DNA of 20,458 bases. It comes from Enterovirga sp. Its GTDB lineage: Bacteria; Pseudomonadota; Alphaproteobacteria; Rhizobiales; Beijerinckiaceae. The translations under genes were made by a program, and so were the position numbers. Positions within the stretch are counted from its first letter, which is position 1. Each line of letters opens with the position of its first letter. The notes beneath the pieces are model-generated. The model did no database searches and was not told the DNA's origin. It saw only the letters and a program-made list of their open reading frames with translations. The DNA is taken from positions 1 to 20,458 of the forward strand of contig JAQGJZ010000360.1 of assembly GCA_028290385.1 (NCBI GenBank), read 5' to 3'. Positions 1 through 8,057 of the stretch are shown here, piece after piece.

Positions 1-1
1 G

Positions 2-697
2 CCCTCGATGGAAGGGCTCGATCTCGTTCCCATGGTCCCCCGGGACGACAACGGCGAATGGACGGAGAGCGTTTGGGAGCTCGGGACGGGCTACGGCACG
101 GGCCAGGCCGGCAAATTCCACGTCGTCGCGATCGATTTCGGCGTGAAGCGCAACATCCTGCGCCTGCTTGCCGATGCTGGCTGCCGCGTCACGGTCGTCC
201 CCGCGACCGCGAGCGCGGACGACATCCTGGCCCTCGCGCCGGACGGCATCTTCCTGTCGAACGGCCCTGGCGACCCGGCCGCGACCGGTGCCTATGCGGT
301 GCCGGTGATCCGCGAACTCCTCGAGCGCAAGGTGCCGACCTTCGGCATCTGCCTCGGGCACCAGCTCATGAGCCTCGCGCTCGGGGCCAAGACGGTGAAG
401 ATGCACCAGGGCCATCACGGCGCGAATCACCCTGTGCGGGACAACACGACCGGCAAGGTCGAGATCGTTTCGATGAACCACGGCTTCGCGGTCGATCCGG
501 CGACGCTGCCGGCCAACGCGGCGCAGACGCATGTCTCGCTCTTCGACGGGACGAATTGTGGGATCGAGCTGACCGATCGGCCGGCTTTCTCCGTGCAATA
601 CCACCCAGAGGCCTCGCCCGGGCCGCGCGATAGCCACTATCTGTTCGATAGATTCGTGAAGCTGATGGAGCAGCGAAACGCAGGGCGCGCCGGGTAG
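2..697 (+). CDS. carA: Carbamoyl-phosphate synthase small subunit, 3' part
   Basis: The gene enters from the left edge, so only the C-terminal ~231 residues are present. The small subunit releases ammonia from glutamine and feeds it to CarB to make carbamoyl phosphate for arginine and pyrimidine synthesis in the cytoplasm. The class I glutamine amidotransferase domain is complete. Numbering from the first ATG (position 8), the nucleophile is Cys115 in FGICLGHQL, and the His and Glu of the triad are His199 and Glu201 in [10 protein letters not shown]. The SNGPGDP loop (84-90) and MNHGF (156-160) are also typical of CarA. The ATG at 8 is internal, since family members are about 380-400 residues and their N-terminal domain lies upstream. 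No carB follows, so carA and carB are not adjacent on this side. Identity is near certain. Confidence 0.96.
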   Translation, partial: PSMEGLDLVPMVPRDDNGEWTESVWELGTGYGTGQAGKFHVVAIDFGVKRNILRLLADAGCRVTVVPATASADDILALAPDGIFLSNGPGDPAATGAYAVPVIRELLERKVPTFGICLGHQLMSLALGAKTVKMHQGHHGANHPVRDNTTGKVEIVSMNHGFAVDPATLPANAAQTHVSLFDGTNCGIELTDRPAFSVQYHPEASPGPRDSHYLFDRFVKLMEQRNAGRAG

Positions 698-768
698 TTC
701 CGTGCACCAACAGCCCTGTTGCTGCAACTCGGCTCGGCGGGGTAACCCTCCGTTAACGACAACGCGCA

Positions 769-796
769 AGGGTCGGCCCTCCACAAGGTCGACCCT
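769..796. repeat. 7-bp inverted repeat downstream of carA
   Basis: AGGGTCG (769-775) is exactly repeated in reverse complement as CGACCCT (790-796) around a 14-base spacer. It lies in the 121-base gap between the carA stop and the next likely start at 819. It could fold as a weak hairpin at the end of the carA transcript or just ahead of the next gene. There is no T-run after it, so a classical intrinsic terminator is not supported. Confidence 0.3.
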
Positions 797-818
797 CGGC
801 CGATGGGGCACAGCGGCA

Positions 819-1202
819 ATGGCACTCCAGGCAATCCGGGGCGAGCACGCGCCTGACGAATTCACGCGTCTGCACCGGACTTTTACGCAGCATTTCGGCT
901 TGGCTGTGGGGTTCGCGTGGGCCGCGTCGGCCTATGCCGCCGCTTACGCGCCGTGGGTGCGCAACATCCGCGGCCTGATCGACCCCTTCGGTCGCGCCGA
1001 GGGCACCGCCTCATACCTGTTCGCGTTGCCGGCCCTGATGGCCGCGGCCTGGCTCTGCGTCGCCCTCGGCAGCGAGGGCCTGCGGAACTCGCGCCTGTTC
1101 AAGAATCAGAGTGTGGAGTTCGGGGTCGCGGGGCTGGTGGCCTTTGCAGTGTTCTGCATGGCGGTGTACCGGGCGGTAACGGCCTATTCGCTGGGTCTGT
1201 GA
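819..1202 (+). CDS. Small membrane protein of unknown function
   Basis: A 127-residue protein with three predicted membrane segments at about 24-45, 62-82 and 98-118, linked by short polar loops. I do not recognise a named family. I chose ATG 819. The frame stays open upstream to a GTG at 702, but that extension is rich in Cys, Arg and Thr and does not look like a conserved N-terminus. The Shine-Dalgarno is weak (GGGG at 804-807, rather far). Its stop codon overlaps the GTG proposed for the cupin gene by four bases, so the two are probably translated together. Function unknown; it is an inner-membrane protein by inference from hydrophobicity. Confidence 0.65.
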   Translation: MALQAIRGEHAPDEFTRLHRTFTQHFGLAVGFAWAASAYAAAYAPWVRNIRGLIDPFGRAEGTASYLFALPALMAAAWLCVALGSEGLRNSRLFKNQSVEFGVAGLVAFAVFCMAVYRAVTAYSLGL

Positions 1203-1786
1203 CACTCGGATCTTCGCCCATTTCGACAACGACAGCCGCGCGGCGCCGCCCAAGGGCGCCGACCGGGACCGAACCCGGCATCGAAGCTTTGCGCCTTGAG
1301 CCTGTCGGCAACGTGCCGAACAGCACGCTGCCGCTCGTCGTCATGCGGAGCGCGATCACGCCCGATGCTGAGGACCCCGCGGTCGCATTCGAAGACGCGT
1401 TCAGGCGCAACGGCTGGACCGGCACCTGGCGAAGCGGGATCTATCCCTACCACCATTATCACTCGACCGCGCACGAGGTGCTGGGCGTGGCCGCCGGATC
1501 GGCCCGCGTCTGCTTCGGCGGCGAGGGCGGCACCGAGCTCGAGGTCGCGGCGGGGGACGTGATCGTCGTTCCGGCCGGCGTCGCGCACCAGCTGGTCGCG
1601 GAGCAGGACGGGTTCCTGGTGGTCGGCGCCTATGCGGGCGGAGCGCGCTGGGACATTCTCCGGCCGCGGGCTGCCACTCTGGAGGCCGCCCGCGAGCGCA
1701 TCGCGGCGGTGCCGCAGCCCGACAGCGATCCGGTTTCAGGAGCCGAGGGCGCCCTCCTTCGGCTCTGGGGCAACGCCCCGCCATGA
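1199..1786 (+). CDS. YjlB-type cupin domain protein
   Basis: A 195-residue single-domain cupin. Motif 1 is clear: His85, His86 and His88 in YPYHHYHSTAHE, with Glu93 and Gly100, the usual metal ligands and turn. Motif 2 is GDVIVVPAGVAH with Pro125, Gly127 and His130. The stretch LRLEPVGNVPNSTLPLVV before the barrel resembles the start of YjlB-like cupins, so translation must begin upstream of ATG 1343. GTG 1199 is the only good candidate and gives a GTGA overlap with the preceding stop; TTG 1289 is a shorter alternative. The 3' end overlaps the methyltransferase start (ATGA at 1783). Enzymatic role unknown: such cupins are often metal-binding, and no substrate can be inferred. The family call is firm, the start less so. 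Confidence 0.82.
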   Translation: MTLGSSPISTTTAARRRPRAPTGTEPGIEALRLEPVGNVPNSTLPLVVMRSAITPDAEDPAVAFEDAFRRNGWTGTWRSGIYPYHHYHSTAHEVLGVAAGSARVCFGGEGGTELEVAAGDVIVVPAGVAHQLVAEQDGFLVVGAYAGGARWDILRPRAATLEAARERIAAVPQPDSDPVSGAEGALLRLWGNAPP

Positions 1787-2481
1787 GCTGGCGCGACTTC
1801 TGGAACGCGGACACGCCCATCTACGTGAACGAGCGTCACAAGACGCTCCATTACGGCCTTATCGCCCGTGACATCGTCGCCCTGATCCCGTCGCGGGACG
1901 CGAAGGTGCTGGATTACGGCTGCGGCGAGGCGCTTTCCGCGGCCCGGGTGGCCGGTGCCTGCGGCCAGCTCTATCTCTGCGACGGCGCCCCGCTCGTCCG
2001 CGAGCGCCTGCAAGCGCGTTTCCGCGGCGACCCGAAGGTGGTCGTGCTGTCTCCCGAGGAGAGCGACAGGATCGCGGACGGCAGTCTCGACCTGATCGTG
2101 GTCAATTCGCTCCTGCAATACCTCTCGGTCGAGGAGTTCGGAGAACTCCTCACCCTGTGGCGGGGCAAGCTGAAGAGCACCGGTCAGCTGGTTCTGGCGG
2201 ACGTGATCCCGCCCGATACCCGCGCGCTCGACGACGCGGCGGCGCTTCTCTCGTTCGCCTGGAAGGGCGGCTTCCTGGTTGCCGCCCTGAAGGGGCTCGT
2301 CCGGACGGCGGTCTCGGATTACCGCAAGCTGCGGGCCGAGCTCGGCCTCACGCATTATTCCCAGAGCGAGATGGTCGAGATCCTGCGCGGGCGCGGTTTC
2401 GAGGCCGAGCGGCGCCCGGCCAATCTGGGCCACAACCCGAAGCGGATGACCTTCGTGGCCCGGCCTCTCGGCGCCGACTAG
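1783..2481 (+). CDS. Class I SAM-dependent methyltransferase
   Basis: A 232-residue cytoplasmic protein with a Rossmann-type methyltransferase core. Motif I is [10 protein letters not shown] (41-50), an acidic residue of the second strand is Asp67 (YLCDGAP), and the post-II region has [12 protein letters not shown] (103-114). The SAM-binding half is therefore complete, while the C-terminal half (150-200) should hold the acceptor site and is not diagnostic. The ATG overlaps the cupin stop by four bases, which suggests coupled translation of membrane protein, cupin and methyltransferase. The stop shares the tetranucleotide CTAG with the purD stop on the other strand. The substrate is unknown; a small molecule or a lipid are both possible. 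Confidence 0.85.
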   Translation: MSWRDFWNADTPIYVNERHKTLHYGLIARDIVALIPSRDAKVLDYGCGEALSAARVAGACGQLYLCDGAPLVRERLQARFRGDPKVVVLSPEESDRIADGSLDLIVVNSLLQYLSVEEFGELLTLWRGKLKSTGQLVLADVIPPDTRALDDAAALLSFAWKGGFLVAALKGLVRTAVSDYRKLRAELGLTHYSQSEMVEILRGRGFEAERRPANLGHNPKRMTFVARPLGAD

Positions 2482-3752
2482 GCGCCCCGGTCGATCGCGC
2501 GCCAGCCGATATCGCTGCGATAGAAGCCTTCCGGCCAGTCGATCACCCGCACGGCCGCGTAGGCGTTCTGCTGTGCCTCCCGGATCGTCGGCGCCAGCGC
2601 CGTCACGGTCAGCACCCGTCCGCCATTCGCCACGAGGTCGCTGCCGCGCAGCGCCGTCCCGGCGTGGTACACGGTCACCAACTCGTCGCGTTCCGCGTCC
2701 TCGACCCCGCGGATGACGGAGCCCTTCTCAACCGCCCCGGGATAGCCCTTTGCGGCCATGACGACGGTGACGGCCGCGAAGTCCGACCAACTGATCCGGA
2801 CCTCGTCCAGGACGCCGTCCGCGGCCGCGATCATGGCCGCGACGATGTCCGTGCGCATGCGCGGCAGGATCACCTGCGCCTCGGGGTCGCCGAAGCGGGT
2901 GTTGTATTCGATCAGCTTCGGCCCGTCGGCCGTCATCATCAGGCCGGCATAGAGGATGCCGGTGAACGGCGTGCCCCGGCTGCGCATTCCGGCAAGCGTC
3001 GGGCGGATGATGGTGTCCATCACCTCCTGCTCGAGTTCCGGCGTCAGCACGGGCGCGGGCGAATAAGCGCCCATGCCGCCGGTGTTGGGACCGCGGTCGC
3101 CGTCATGCACCCGCTTGTGATCCTGCGCCGTCCCCAGCGGGACCGCGTTGGTGCCGTCACAGAGGGCGAAGAAGCTCGCCTCCTCGCCGACCAGACATTC
3201 CTCGACCACCACCTCCGAGCCGGCCTGGCCGAGGCTGCCGCCGAGCATCGAGTCGACCGCGCTCTCGGCTTCCTTGACCGTTTCGGCGACCACGACGCCC
3301 TTGCCGGCCGCGAGCCCGTCCGCCTTGACTACGATCGGCGCGCCTTGCTGGCGGATATAGGCCTTGGCGGCTGCCGGCTCGGTGAAGCGGGCGAAGGCAG
3401 CAGTGGGGATATCGAACTCGCGGGCGAGTTCCTTGGTGAACGCCTTCGAGCCTTCGAGCTGCGCCGCCGCCCGGCTCGGCCCGAAGGCCTTGAGCCCGGC
3501 TGCCGTGAGATCGTCCACGAGCCCCGCCACCAGCGGCGCCTCCGGGCCCACGATCACGAACTCGATCGCTTCGCGCCGGCACAGCGCCATCACGGCCTCG
3601 TGGTCGGCGACGTCGATCGCAGCGTTGGTCCCGAATTGCGCCGTGCCCGGATTGCCCGGTGCCGTCACGAGCCGGCTGCAGAGCGGGCTCGCCTTGATCG
3701 CGCGCGCAAGCGCGTGCTCGCGCCCGCCAGAGCCGATGAGCAGGATGTTCAA
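2478..3752 (-). CDS. purD: Phosphoribosylamine-glycine ligase (GAR synthetase)
   Basis: A full-length 424-residue enzyme that joins glycine to phosphoribosylamine with ATP, the second step of purine synthesis. The N-terminal domain begins with the family signature [13 protein letters not shown] (2-14). The ATP-grasp domain holds [11 protein letters not shown] (143-153), [10 protein letters not shown] (221-230) and the Mg-binding [11 protein letters not shown] (281-291, with Glu282 and Asn284). The start is TTG, not ATG: the conserved N-terminus begins exactly there and a good AGGGG Shine-Dalgarno lies 8 bases upstream. It is divergent from xseA across 183 bases and convergent with the methyltransferase, with a 4-base overlap. 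Single-gene transcription unit as far as seen. Confidence 0.97.
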   Translation of the reverse strand: MNILLIGSGGREHALARAIKASPLCSRLVTAPGNPGTAQFGTNAAIDVADHEAVMALCRREAIEFVIVGPEAPLVAGLVDDLTAAGLKAFGPSRAAAQLEGSKAFTKELAREFDIPTAAFARFTEPAAAKAYIRQQGAPIVVKADGLAAGKGVVVAETVKEAESAVDSMLGGSLGQAGSEVVVEECLVGEEASFFALCDGTNAVPLGTAQDHKRVHDGDRGPNTGGMGAYSPAPVLTPELEQEVMDTIIRPTLAGMRSRGTPFTGILYAGLMMTADGPKLIEYNTRFGDPEAQVILPRMRTDIVAAMIAAADGVLDEVRISWSDFAAVTVVMAAKGYPGAVEKGSVIRGVEDAERDELVTVYHAGTALRGSDLVANGGRVLTVTALAPTIREAQQNAYAAVRVIDWPEGFYRSDIGWRAIDRGA

Positions 3753-3760
3753 CCGCGTAT

Positions 3761-3765
3761 CCCCT
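3761..3765 (-). promoter_or_regulatory. Ribosome binding site fixing the purD TTG start
   Basis: On the minus strand AGGGG sits 8 bases before TTG 3752-3750. No in-frame ATG or GTG lies between this site and the conserved N-terminus, so it settles the choice of the rare TTG codon. Confidence 0.7.
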
Positions 3766-3935
3766 GAGACGGGTTCGCCCTACGGAGTTTCGGGCCGGCC
3801 TTCAACCGGGGAGGGCGCGCGCCTGGCCGCGTTCTCGGGCGGCTCGCGCTGGTGGGGCCTTGCCGATGCAGGCCGGGCACCCGGGATCGTGGGGCAAAGC
3901 TGGCCCGCCTGCGCGCGAAGCTTTAACGATGCGCC

Positions 3936-5501
3936 ATGATTCCAGCCGCAGCCGAGCCCACCAATGCGCCGGAATGGAGCGTCTCCGAGCTTGCCGGCGC
4001 GCTGAAGCGCACGCTCGAAGATGCGTTCGGCCATGTTCGCCTGAGGGGCGAGATTTCGGGCTATCGCGGCCCGCACGCCTCCGGCCACGCGTATTTCTGC
4101 ATAAAGGACCGCGACGCCCGCATCGATGCGGTGATCTGGAAGTCTGCCTTCGGCCGGATGCGTTTCAAGCCGCAGGAGGGCCTGGAGGTCGTGGCCATCG
4201 GGCGCATCACGACCTTTCCGGGCAAGTCCACCTACCAGATCGTGGTCGAACAGCTCGAGCCCGCGGGCATCGGGGCCCTCATGGCCCTGCTCGAGGAGCG
4301 GCGGCGGCGGCTGACGGCGGAGGGGCTGTTTGCCGAGGCGCGCAAGCGCCGGCCGCCCTTCCTGCCCCGGGTGGTGGGCGTCGTTACCTCTCCGACAGGC
4401 TCCGTGATCCGCGACATCCTCCACCGGCTGGATGATCGCTTCCCGCGCCATGTCCTGGTCTGGCCGGTCCGGGTGCAGGGTGAGACCTGCGCCGACGAGG
4501 TTTCGGCTGCCATCCGCGGCTTCAACGCCTTGCCTGCCGGGGGCGCCGTCCCGCGGCCGGATGTTCTCATCGTGGCGCGGGGAGGGGGCTCGCTCGAAGA
4601 CCTTTGGGGCTTCAACGAGGAGGCCGTGGTCCGGGCGGCTGCGGACAGCGCGATCCCGCTCATCTCGGCCGTCGGGCACGAGACCGACTGGACGCTGCTC
4701 GACCATGCGGCGGATCTGCGCGCGCCCACCCCGACAGCGGCGGCCGAGATGGCCGTGCCGGTCAGGGCCGAGCTCGCGATCCAGGTCGGGGGGCTGGTCC
4801 GGCGCCAAGCGGAGGCGCTGCTGCGCCTCGTCGAGAGCCGTCGCACCGAGCTGCGTTCCGCGGCCCGGGCGCTCCCGAGCCCCGAGGCGCTCGTCGGCGT
4901 GCCGCGCCAGCGGCTGGACCTTGCCTGGGCGAAGCTGGCGCCCGGGCTCCTGGCGAATGCGCGCGAGCACGAGCGCGACCTGAAGCGCTCGGCGGACCGG
5001 CTCGCCCGCCAGGCGCCATACGTGAAGCTCGCCGAGATCCGCACCCGGCTTGCGCTCGTCGGTGACAAGCCGGGCCACCTGACCGCCCGGATGGTGGGGG
5101 AGCGCCGCAAAACCCTGGGCGACCTGTCCGCCCGGCTCGCCGCCGGCCGCGACGCCGTGCTGCGGGCCGAAAAGACGCGGATTGAAACCTGCCGCGAGCG
5201 CATCGGGGGCTTGGCCGGCCGGGCCGAAAGGGCGGCGCGGGCCGCAATCGAGCGCAATCGCCGGAGCCTGGAGGGGAAGTCGAGCCTGCTTGCGAGCCTC
5301 GGCTACACGTCCGTGCTGGCCCGCGGCTATGTGCTGGTACGTGACGAGCACGATCGGGTGATCCATTCTGCCGCCGAGATCTCGGTCGGGCAGGGTCTCA
5401 CGCTCGAGTTCGCGGATGGCAGGCGGCGGGTCCAGGCGGAGGGTACGCGGGCGAAGCGACGCTCGGTCCCCCTTGTACAGACGAACCTCTTCGATAACTG
5501 A
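3936..5501 (+). CDS. xseA: Exodeoxyribonuclease VII large subunit
   Basis: A 521-residue cytoplasmic nuclease subunit that with XseB digests single-stranded DNA from both ends. An N-terminal OB fold (about 14-108) starts with WSVSELAGALKRTLED and contains GHAYFCIKD. The catalytic domain shows TSPTGSVIRD (151-160), ARGGGSLEDLW (214-224) and GHETDWTLLDHAADLRAPT (247-265), all family hallmarks. The region from about 280 to 450 is Arg/Ala/Glu-rich and helical, matching the coiled-coil part that binds XseB copies. It is slightly longer than the ~450-residue E. coli protein, as in other alphaproteobacteria. The start ATG has only a weak Shine-Dalgarno; an out-of-frame ATG lies 7 bases earlier. xseB is not in the window. 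A DUF2093 gene follows after 31 bases. Confidence 0.96.
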   Translation: MIPAAAEPTNAPEWSVSELAGALKRTLEDAFGHVRLRGEISGYRGPHASGHAYFCIKDRDARIDAVIWKSAFGRMRFKPQEGLEVVAIGRITTFPGKSTYQIVVEQLEPAGIGALMALLEERRRRLTAEGLFAEARKRRPPFLPRVVGVVTSPTGSVIRDILHRLDDRFPRHVLVWPVRVQGETCADEVSAAIRGFNALPAGGAVPRPDVLIVARGGGSLEDLWGFNEEAVVRAAADSAIPLISAVGHETDWTLLDHAADLRAPTPTAAAEMAVPVRAELAIQVGGLVRRQAEALLRLVESRRTELRSAARALPSPEALVGVPRQRLDLAWAKLAPGLLANAREHERDLKRSADRLARQAPYVKLAEIRTRLALVGDKPGHLTARMVGERRKTLGDLSARLAAGRDAVLRAEKTRIETCRERIGGLAGRAERAARAAIERNRRSLEGKSSLLASLGYTSVLARGYVLVRDEHDRVIHSAAEISVGQGLTLEFADGRRRVQAEGTRAKRRSVPLVQTNLFDN

Positions 5502-5532
5502 GAGGTCGGAGCGCGGCGGCCCGACCCGGACA

Positions 5533-5754
5533 ATGGCAATGAACAAGCACGAAGGCGGCGAAGCCATCATCGAGTACCGGGACTCGAACATCCGGGTCGT
5601 CCGGCCGGGCCGCTTTGTCCGCTGCGCCGTGACGGGCGAAGCCATTCCGCTGGACCAGCTCAAATATTGGAGCGTCGAGCGGCAGGAGGCGTATGTCTCC
5701 CCCGAAGCCGTGCTGACGCGCCTGGGCCTCCCTCAGCCGACCCGGACCAACTGA
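5533..5754 (+). CDS. DUF2093 family small protein
   Basis: A 73-residue soluble protein. The core EYRDSNIRVVRPGRFVRCAV (14-33) followed by TGEAIPLDQLKYWSVERQEAY (in the 34-54 region) matches what I know of DUF2093, a small family found next to xseA in Rhizobiales. Its function is unknown. The start ATG 5533 is preferred over the much earlier frame opening at 5416, which lies inside xseA and encodes a low-complexity Arg/Gly extension; ATG 5539 is a close alternative. It lies 31 bases after xseA and is probably cotranscribed. Its stop TGA (5752-5754) touches the lpxK stop on the other strand, with no base between. It is not XseB: the XseB acidic helical pattern is absent. Confidence 0.85.
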   Translation: MAMNKHEGGEAIIEYRDSNIRVVRPGRFVRCAVTGEAIPLDQLKYWSVERQEAYVSPEAVLTRLGLPQPTRTN

Positions 5755-6756
5755 TCAGGCTCGCCCGAGGGCCGACGCGAGCAGAGCCTCCAGGCGTTCC
5801 GTGTCGGCACAGGCGAGTTTGACCGGGAGCGCGACGATTGCGCCGGCGCGTGCGTCGGAGCTGCGGAACCCGACCAGACGAACCAGATCCTTCTCGGTCG
5901 TGACCGGAACGAGGCCGCCCCGCTCGGCGTCGGCGAGCAGATCGAGGACCTCGCGCTCGTTATAAACGTGGTGGTCCGGCAGGGGCCGCGTTTCCACCAC
6001 CTCCGCACCAACGGCCCGAAGGGCGGCGAAGAACTTTTCGGGGCGGCCGATGCCGGCGAAGGCCAGGACGCGCCGCCCTTCGAGGCGGACGGCCTGCTCC
6101 GGTTCGGGTTCGAGCCGGGCATGCAGGACGGGCAAGCCGCTTGCGCCCGCTTCCGCCGCGATGGCCCGCCCAGGTTCGCCTTCGCCGACGATCAGCACGG
6201 CCCCGATGCGCGGCCAGTGCGCGCTCGGCGGCGCGCGCAGCGGGCCGGCCGGGAAGACGAGCCTGTTCCCCATCCCGGCGCCGCCGTCGAACACCGCGAT
6301 CGTGAGGTCCTTCTGCAGCGAGGGGTTCTGCAGCCCGTCATCCATCACGATCACGTCCGCGCCGGTCGAAGCCGCGAGAACCGCGCCCGCCGGCCTTGCC
6401 CGTGCGATCACGGTCGGGGCGTGGCGGGCCAGCAGCAGCGGTTCGTCTCCGACCTCTTCGAAGCCGTGCCGCGCCGGATCCACGAGGATCGGGCCGCGCA
6501 GGGCGCCGCCATAGCCGCGCGTCAGAAAGGCAGGCTCGCGGCCCATCCCGCGCAGCAGCCGCGCAACCTCGATCGCGGTCGGCGTCTTTCCCGAGCCGCC
6601 GACCGTCACATTGCCGATGCAGATCACGGGCAGCGACGCTCGCGCGCCAGGAAGGGCCATCCGGCGGGCCGCCAGCGTTCCGTAGACCGCGCTGATCGGC
6701 TGGAGCAGCCTGGCGGCGAGGCCGGGGGGACGCCACCAGAAATCGGGTGCCTTCAC
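5755..6756 (-). CDS. lpxK: Tetraacyldisaccharide 4'-kinase
   Basis: A 333-residue membrane-associated kinase that phosphorylates the 4' position of the lipid A disaccharide. An N-terminal hydrophobic/amphipathic segment (about 12-32) is followed by the P-loop GNVTVGGSGKTPT (48-60, Lys57 and Thr58), FLTRGYGG (77-84), VGDEPLLLA (102-110) and the DDGLQ signature (139-143). Length and motif order fit LpxK. The start is GTG and overlaps the waaA stop by four bases (GTGA), so translation is probably coupled to waaA. It is the last gene of the minus-strand envelope operon and ends against the DUF2093 gene. Confidence 0.96.
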   Translation of the reverse strand: MKAPDFWWRPPGLAARLLQPISAVYGTLAARRMALPGARASLPVICIGNVTVGGSGKTPTAIEVARLLRGMGREPAFLTRGYGGALRGPILVDPARHGFEEVGDEPLLLARHAPTVIARARPAGAVLAASTGADVIVMDDGLQNPSLQKDLTIAVFDGGAGMGNRLVFPAGPLRAPPSAHWPRIGAVLIVGEGEPGRAIAAEAGASGLPVLHARLEPEPEQAVRLEGRRVLAFAGIGRPEKFFAALRAVGAEVVETRPLPDHHVYNEREVLDLLADAERGGLVPVTTEKDLVRLVGFRSSDARAGAIVALPVKLACADTERLEALLASALGRA

Positions 6757-8057
6757 CAGAACGCCTCGCGCGGATCGGCCGGCTGCGGAAGAAACGGCTC
6801 GACCGCCTCCATCGTACGCTCCAGCGCTCCGCCGAGCGAGGCCGTGGTTTCGGCGGCAGCCCGGGCCATGTCGCGCAGCAACGCGCCGTCCGCGAGAAGG
6901 GCGGTGGCGGCTCTGCCGAGATCCTCTGCGCCCTCCAGCGCGACCGCGGCGCCGTTCTCGTCCAGCGCGTCGAAGATCTCCGCGAAGTTTTGCGTGTGCG
7001 GGCCGTGCAGGAGGGCTGTCCCGAGCCGGGCGGGCTCGAACGGGTTCTGCCCACCCTTCGGCACCAGCGTGCCGCCCATGAACACGAGCGGGGCAAGCCG
7101 GTAGAACAGCCCGAGTTCACCGAGTGTGTCCGCGATGTAGATGTCGCCCGCCATCTCCGGAGACCCGTTCTCCGCCCGGCGGACCGCGTGCAGCCCGGCC
7201 GCCCCGGCCGCCTCCGCGATCTGACGCCCCCGCGCGGGATGGCGCGGCGCCAGAATGGTGAGGAGATTGCGCCGCCGTTCCTTGATGGCCGCATGGGCCG
7301 CAAAGATCGCGTCGTCCTCGCCGGGATGCGTGCTCGCGGCCATCCAGATCTCGCGCCCGGCGACGAGCCCGGCCAAATGCTCGACCACCGCCGGATCAGC
7401 CGGGAGTGGCGGAAGGTCGAACTTCAGGTTGCCTGAGATCGCCCCGACCGGTGCGCCGAGCGCAGCGAGCCGCTCGGCATCGGGCCGGCTCTGGGCCACG
7501 CACAGGGCGAAGCGGCCGAACAGCGCGCGCGCCACAGCCGGCGCCTTCTGCCATCCCCGGAAGGAGCCCGGCGAGATACGGCCGTTCACGAGAACAAGCG
7601 GTATCTCGGCACGCTCGAGTTCGAGGATCGTGTTGGGCCAGATCTCGGATTCGGCGAAGATCGCCAGCCGCGGCTGCCAGTGCTGCAGAAAGCGGCGGAC
7701 GAACCGGGGCACGTCGAGCGGCAGAAACTGGTGGCGCGCCCCGGCCGGAAGCCGCCGGGCGAGGAGCTCGGCGGAGGTGACGGTGCCGGACGTGACCAGC
7801 ACCTTCACGCCGCGGCGGACGAGCGCGTCCACGACGGGGAGCAGGGCCATCGTTTCCCCGACGGAGGCACCATGCGTCCAGACCAGCTCGCCCCGGGGGC
7901 GCTCGCGGCCGGCAAAGCCCTGGCGCTCGGGGAGCCTGTCCTCGTCCTCCTTGCCCTGCCGGATGCGCCGTTTGAGCCAGGCCGGCGCGGCCAGGGGTGC
8001 CAATAGCGACGTCGCCGCCCGATAGGCCAGAAGCGGGGCGGGAAGCCGCGCGGTCAT
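6753..8057 (-). CDS. waaA: Kdo (3-deoxy-D-manno-octulosonate) transferase
   Basis: A 434-residue inner-membrane glycosyltransferase (also called KdtA) that adds Kdo from CMP-Kdo to lipid A precursor. A short hydrophobic stretch at 8-28 is the likely membrane anchor, followed by RQGKEDEDRLPERQGF (33-48) and WTHGASVGET (60-69), both typical of the acceptor-binding half. The C-terminal half carries FMGGTLVPKGGQNPFEPA and the HGPHTQNF element that bind the sugar nucleotide. Start ATG overlaps the stop of the DUF374 gene by four bases, and its own stop overlaps lpxK. It is a GT30 enzyme by motif; whether it adds one or two Kdo residues cannot be told from sequence. Confidence 0.96.
   Translation of the reverse strand: MTARLPAPLLAYRAATSLLAPLAAPAWLKRRIRQGKEDEDRLPERQGFAGRERPRGELVWTHGASVGETMALLPVVDALVRRGVKVLVTSGTVTSAELLARRLPAGARHQFLPLDVPRFVRRFLQHWQPRLAIFAESEIWPNTILELERAEIPLVLVNGRISPGSFRGWQKAPAVARALFGRFALCVAQSRPDAERLAALGAPVGAISGNLKFDLPPLPADPAVVEHLAGLVAGREIWMAASTHPGEDDAIFAAHAAIKERRRNLLTILAPRHPARGRQIAEAAGAAGLHAVRRAENGSPEMAGDIYIADTLGELGLFYRLAPLVFMGGTLVPKGGQNPFEPARLGTALLHGPHTQNFAEIFDALDENGAAVALEGAEDLGRAATALLADGALLRDMARAAAETTASLGGALERTMEAVEPFLPQPADPREAFW

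Noticed and set aside
2157..3767. A 536-codon plus-strand frame across the methyltransferase end and purD
   Set aside because: It is a shadow of purD in another frame, with low-complexity Arg/His-rich sequence and no motif.
3929..3931. Earlier ATG for xseA
   Set aside because: It is out of frame with the exonuclease coding sequence.
3753..3935. Promoter boxes in the purD/xseA divergent gap
   Set aside because: Some TTGCC-like and TTTAAC-like strings occur but never with proper spacing, so I do not call a promoter.
3780..5663. A 627-codon open frame on the minus strand opposite xseA
   Set aside because: It lies antisense to a clear xseA, is Arg/Pro/Gly-rich with no recognisable domain, and such long antisense frames are expected in GC-rich DNA.
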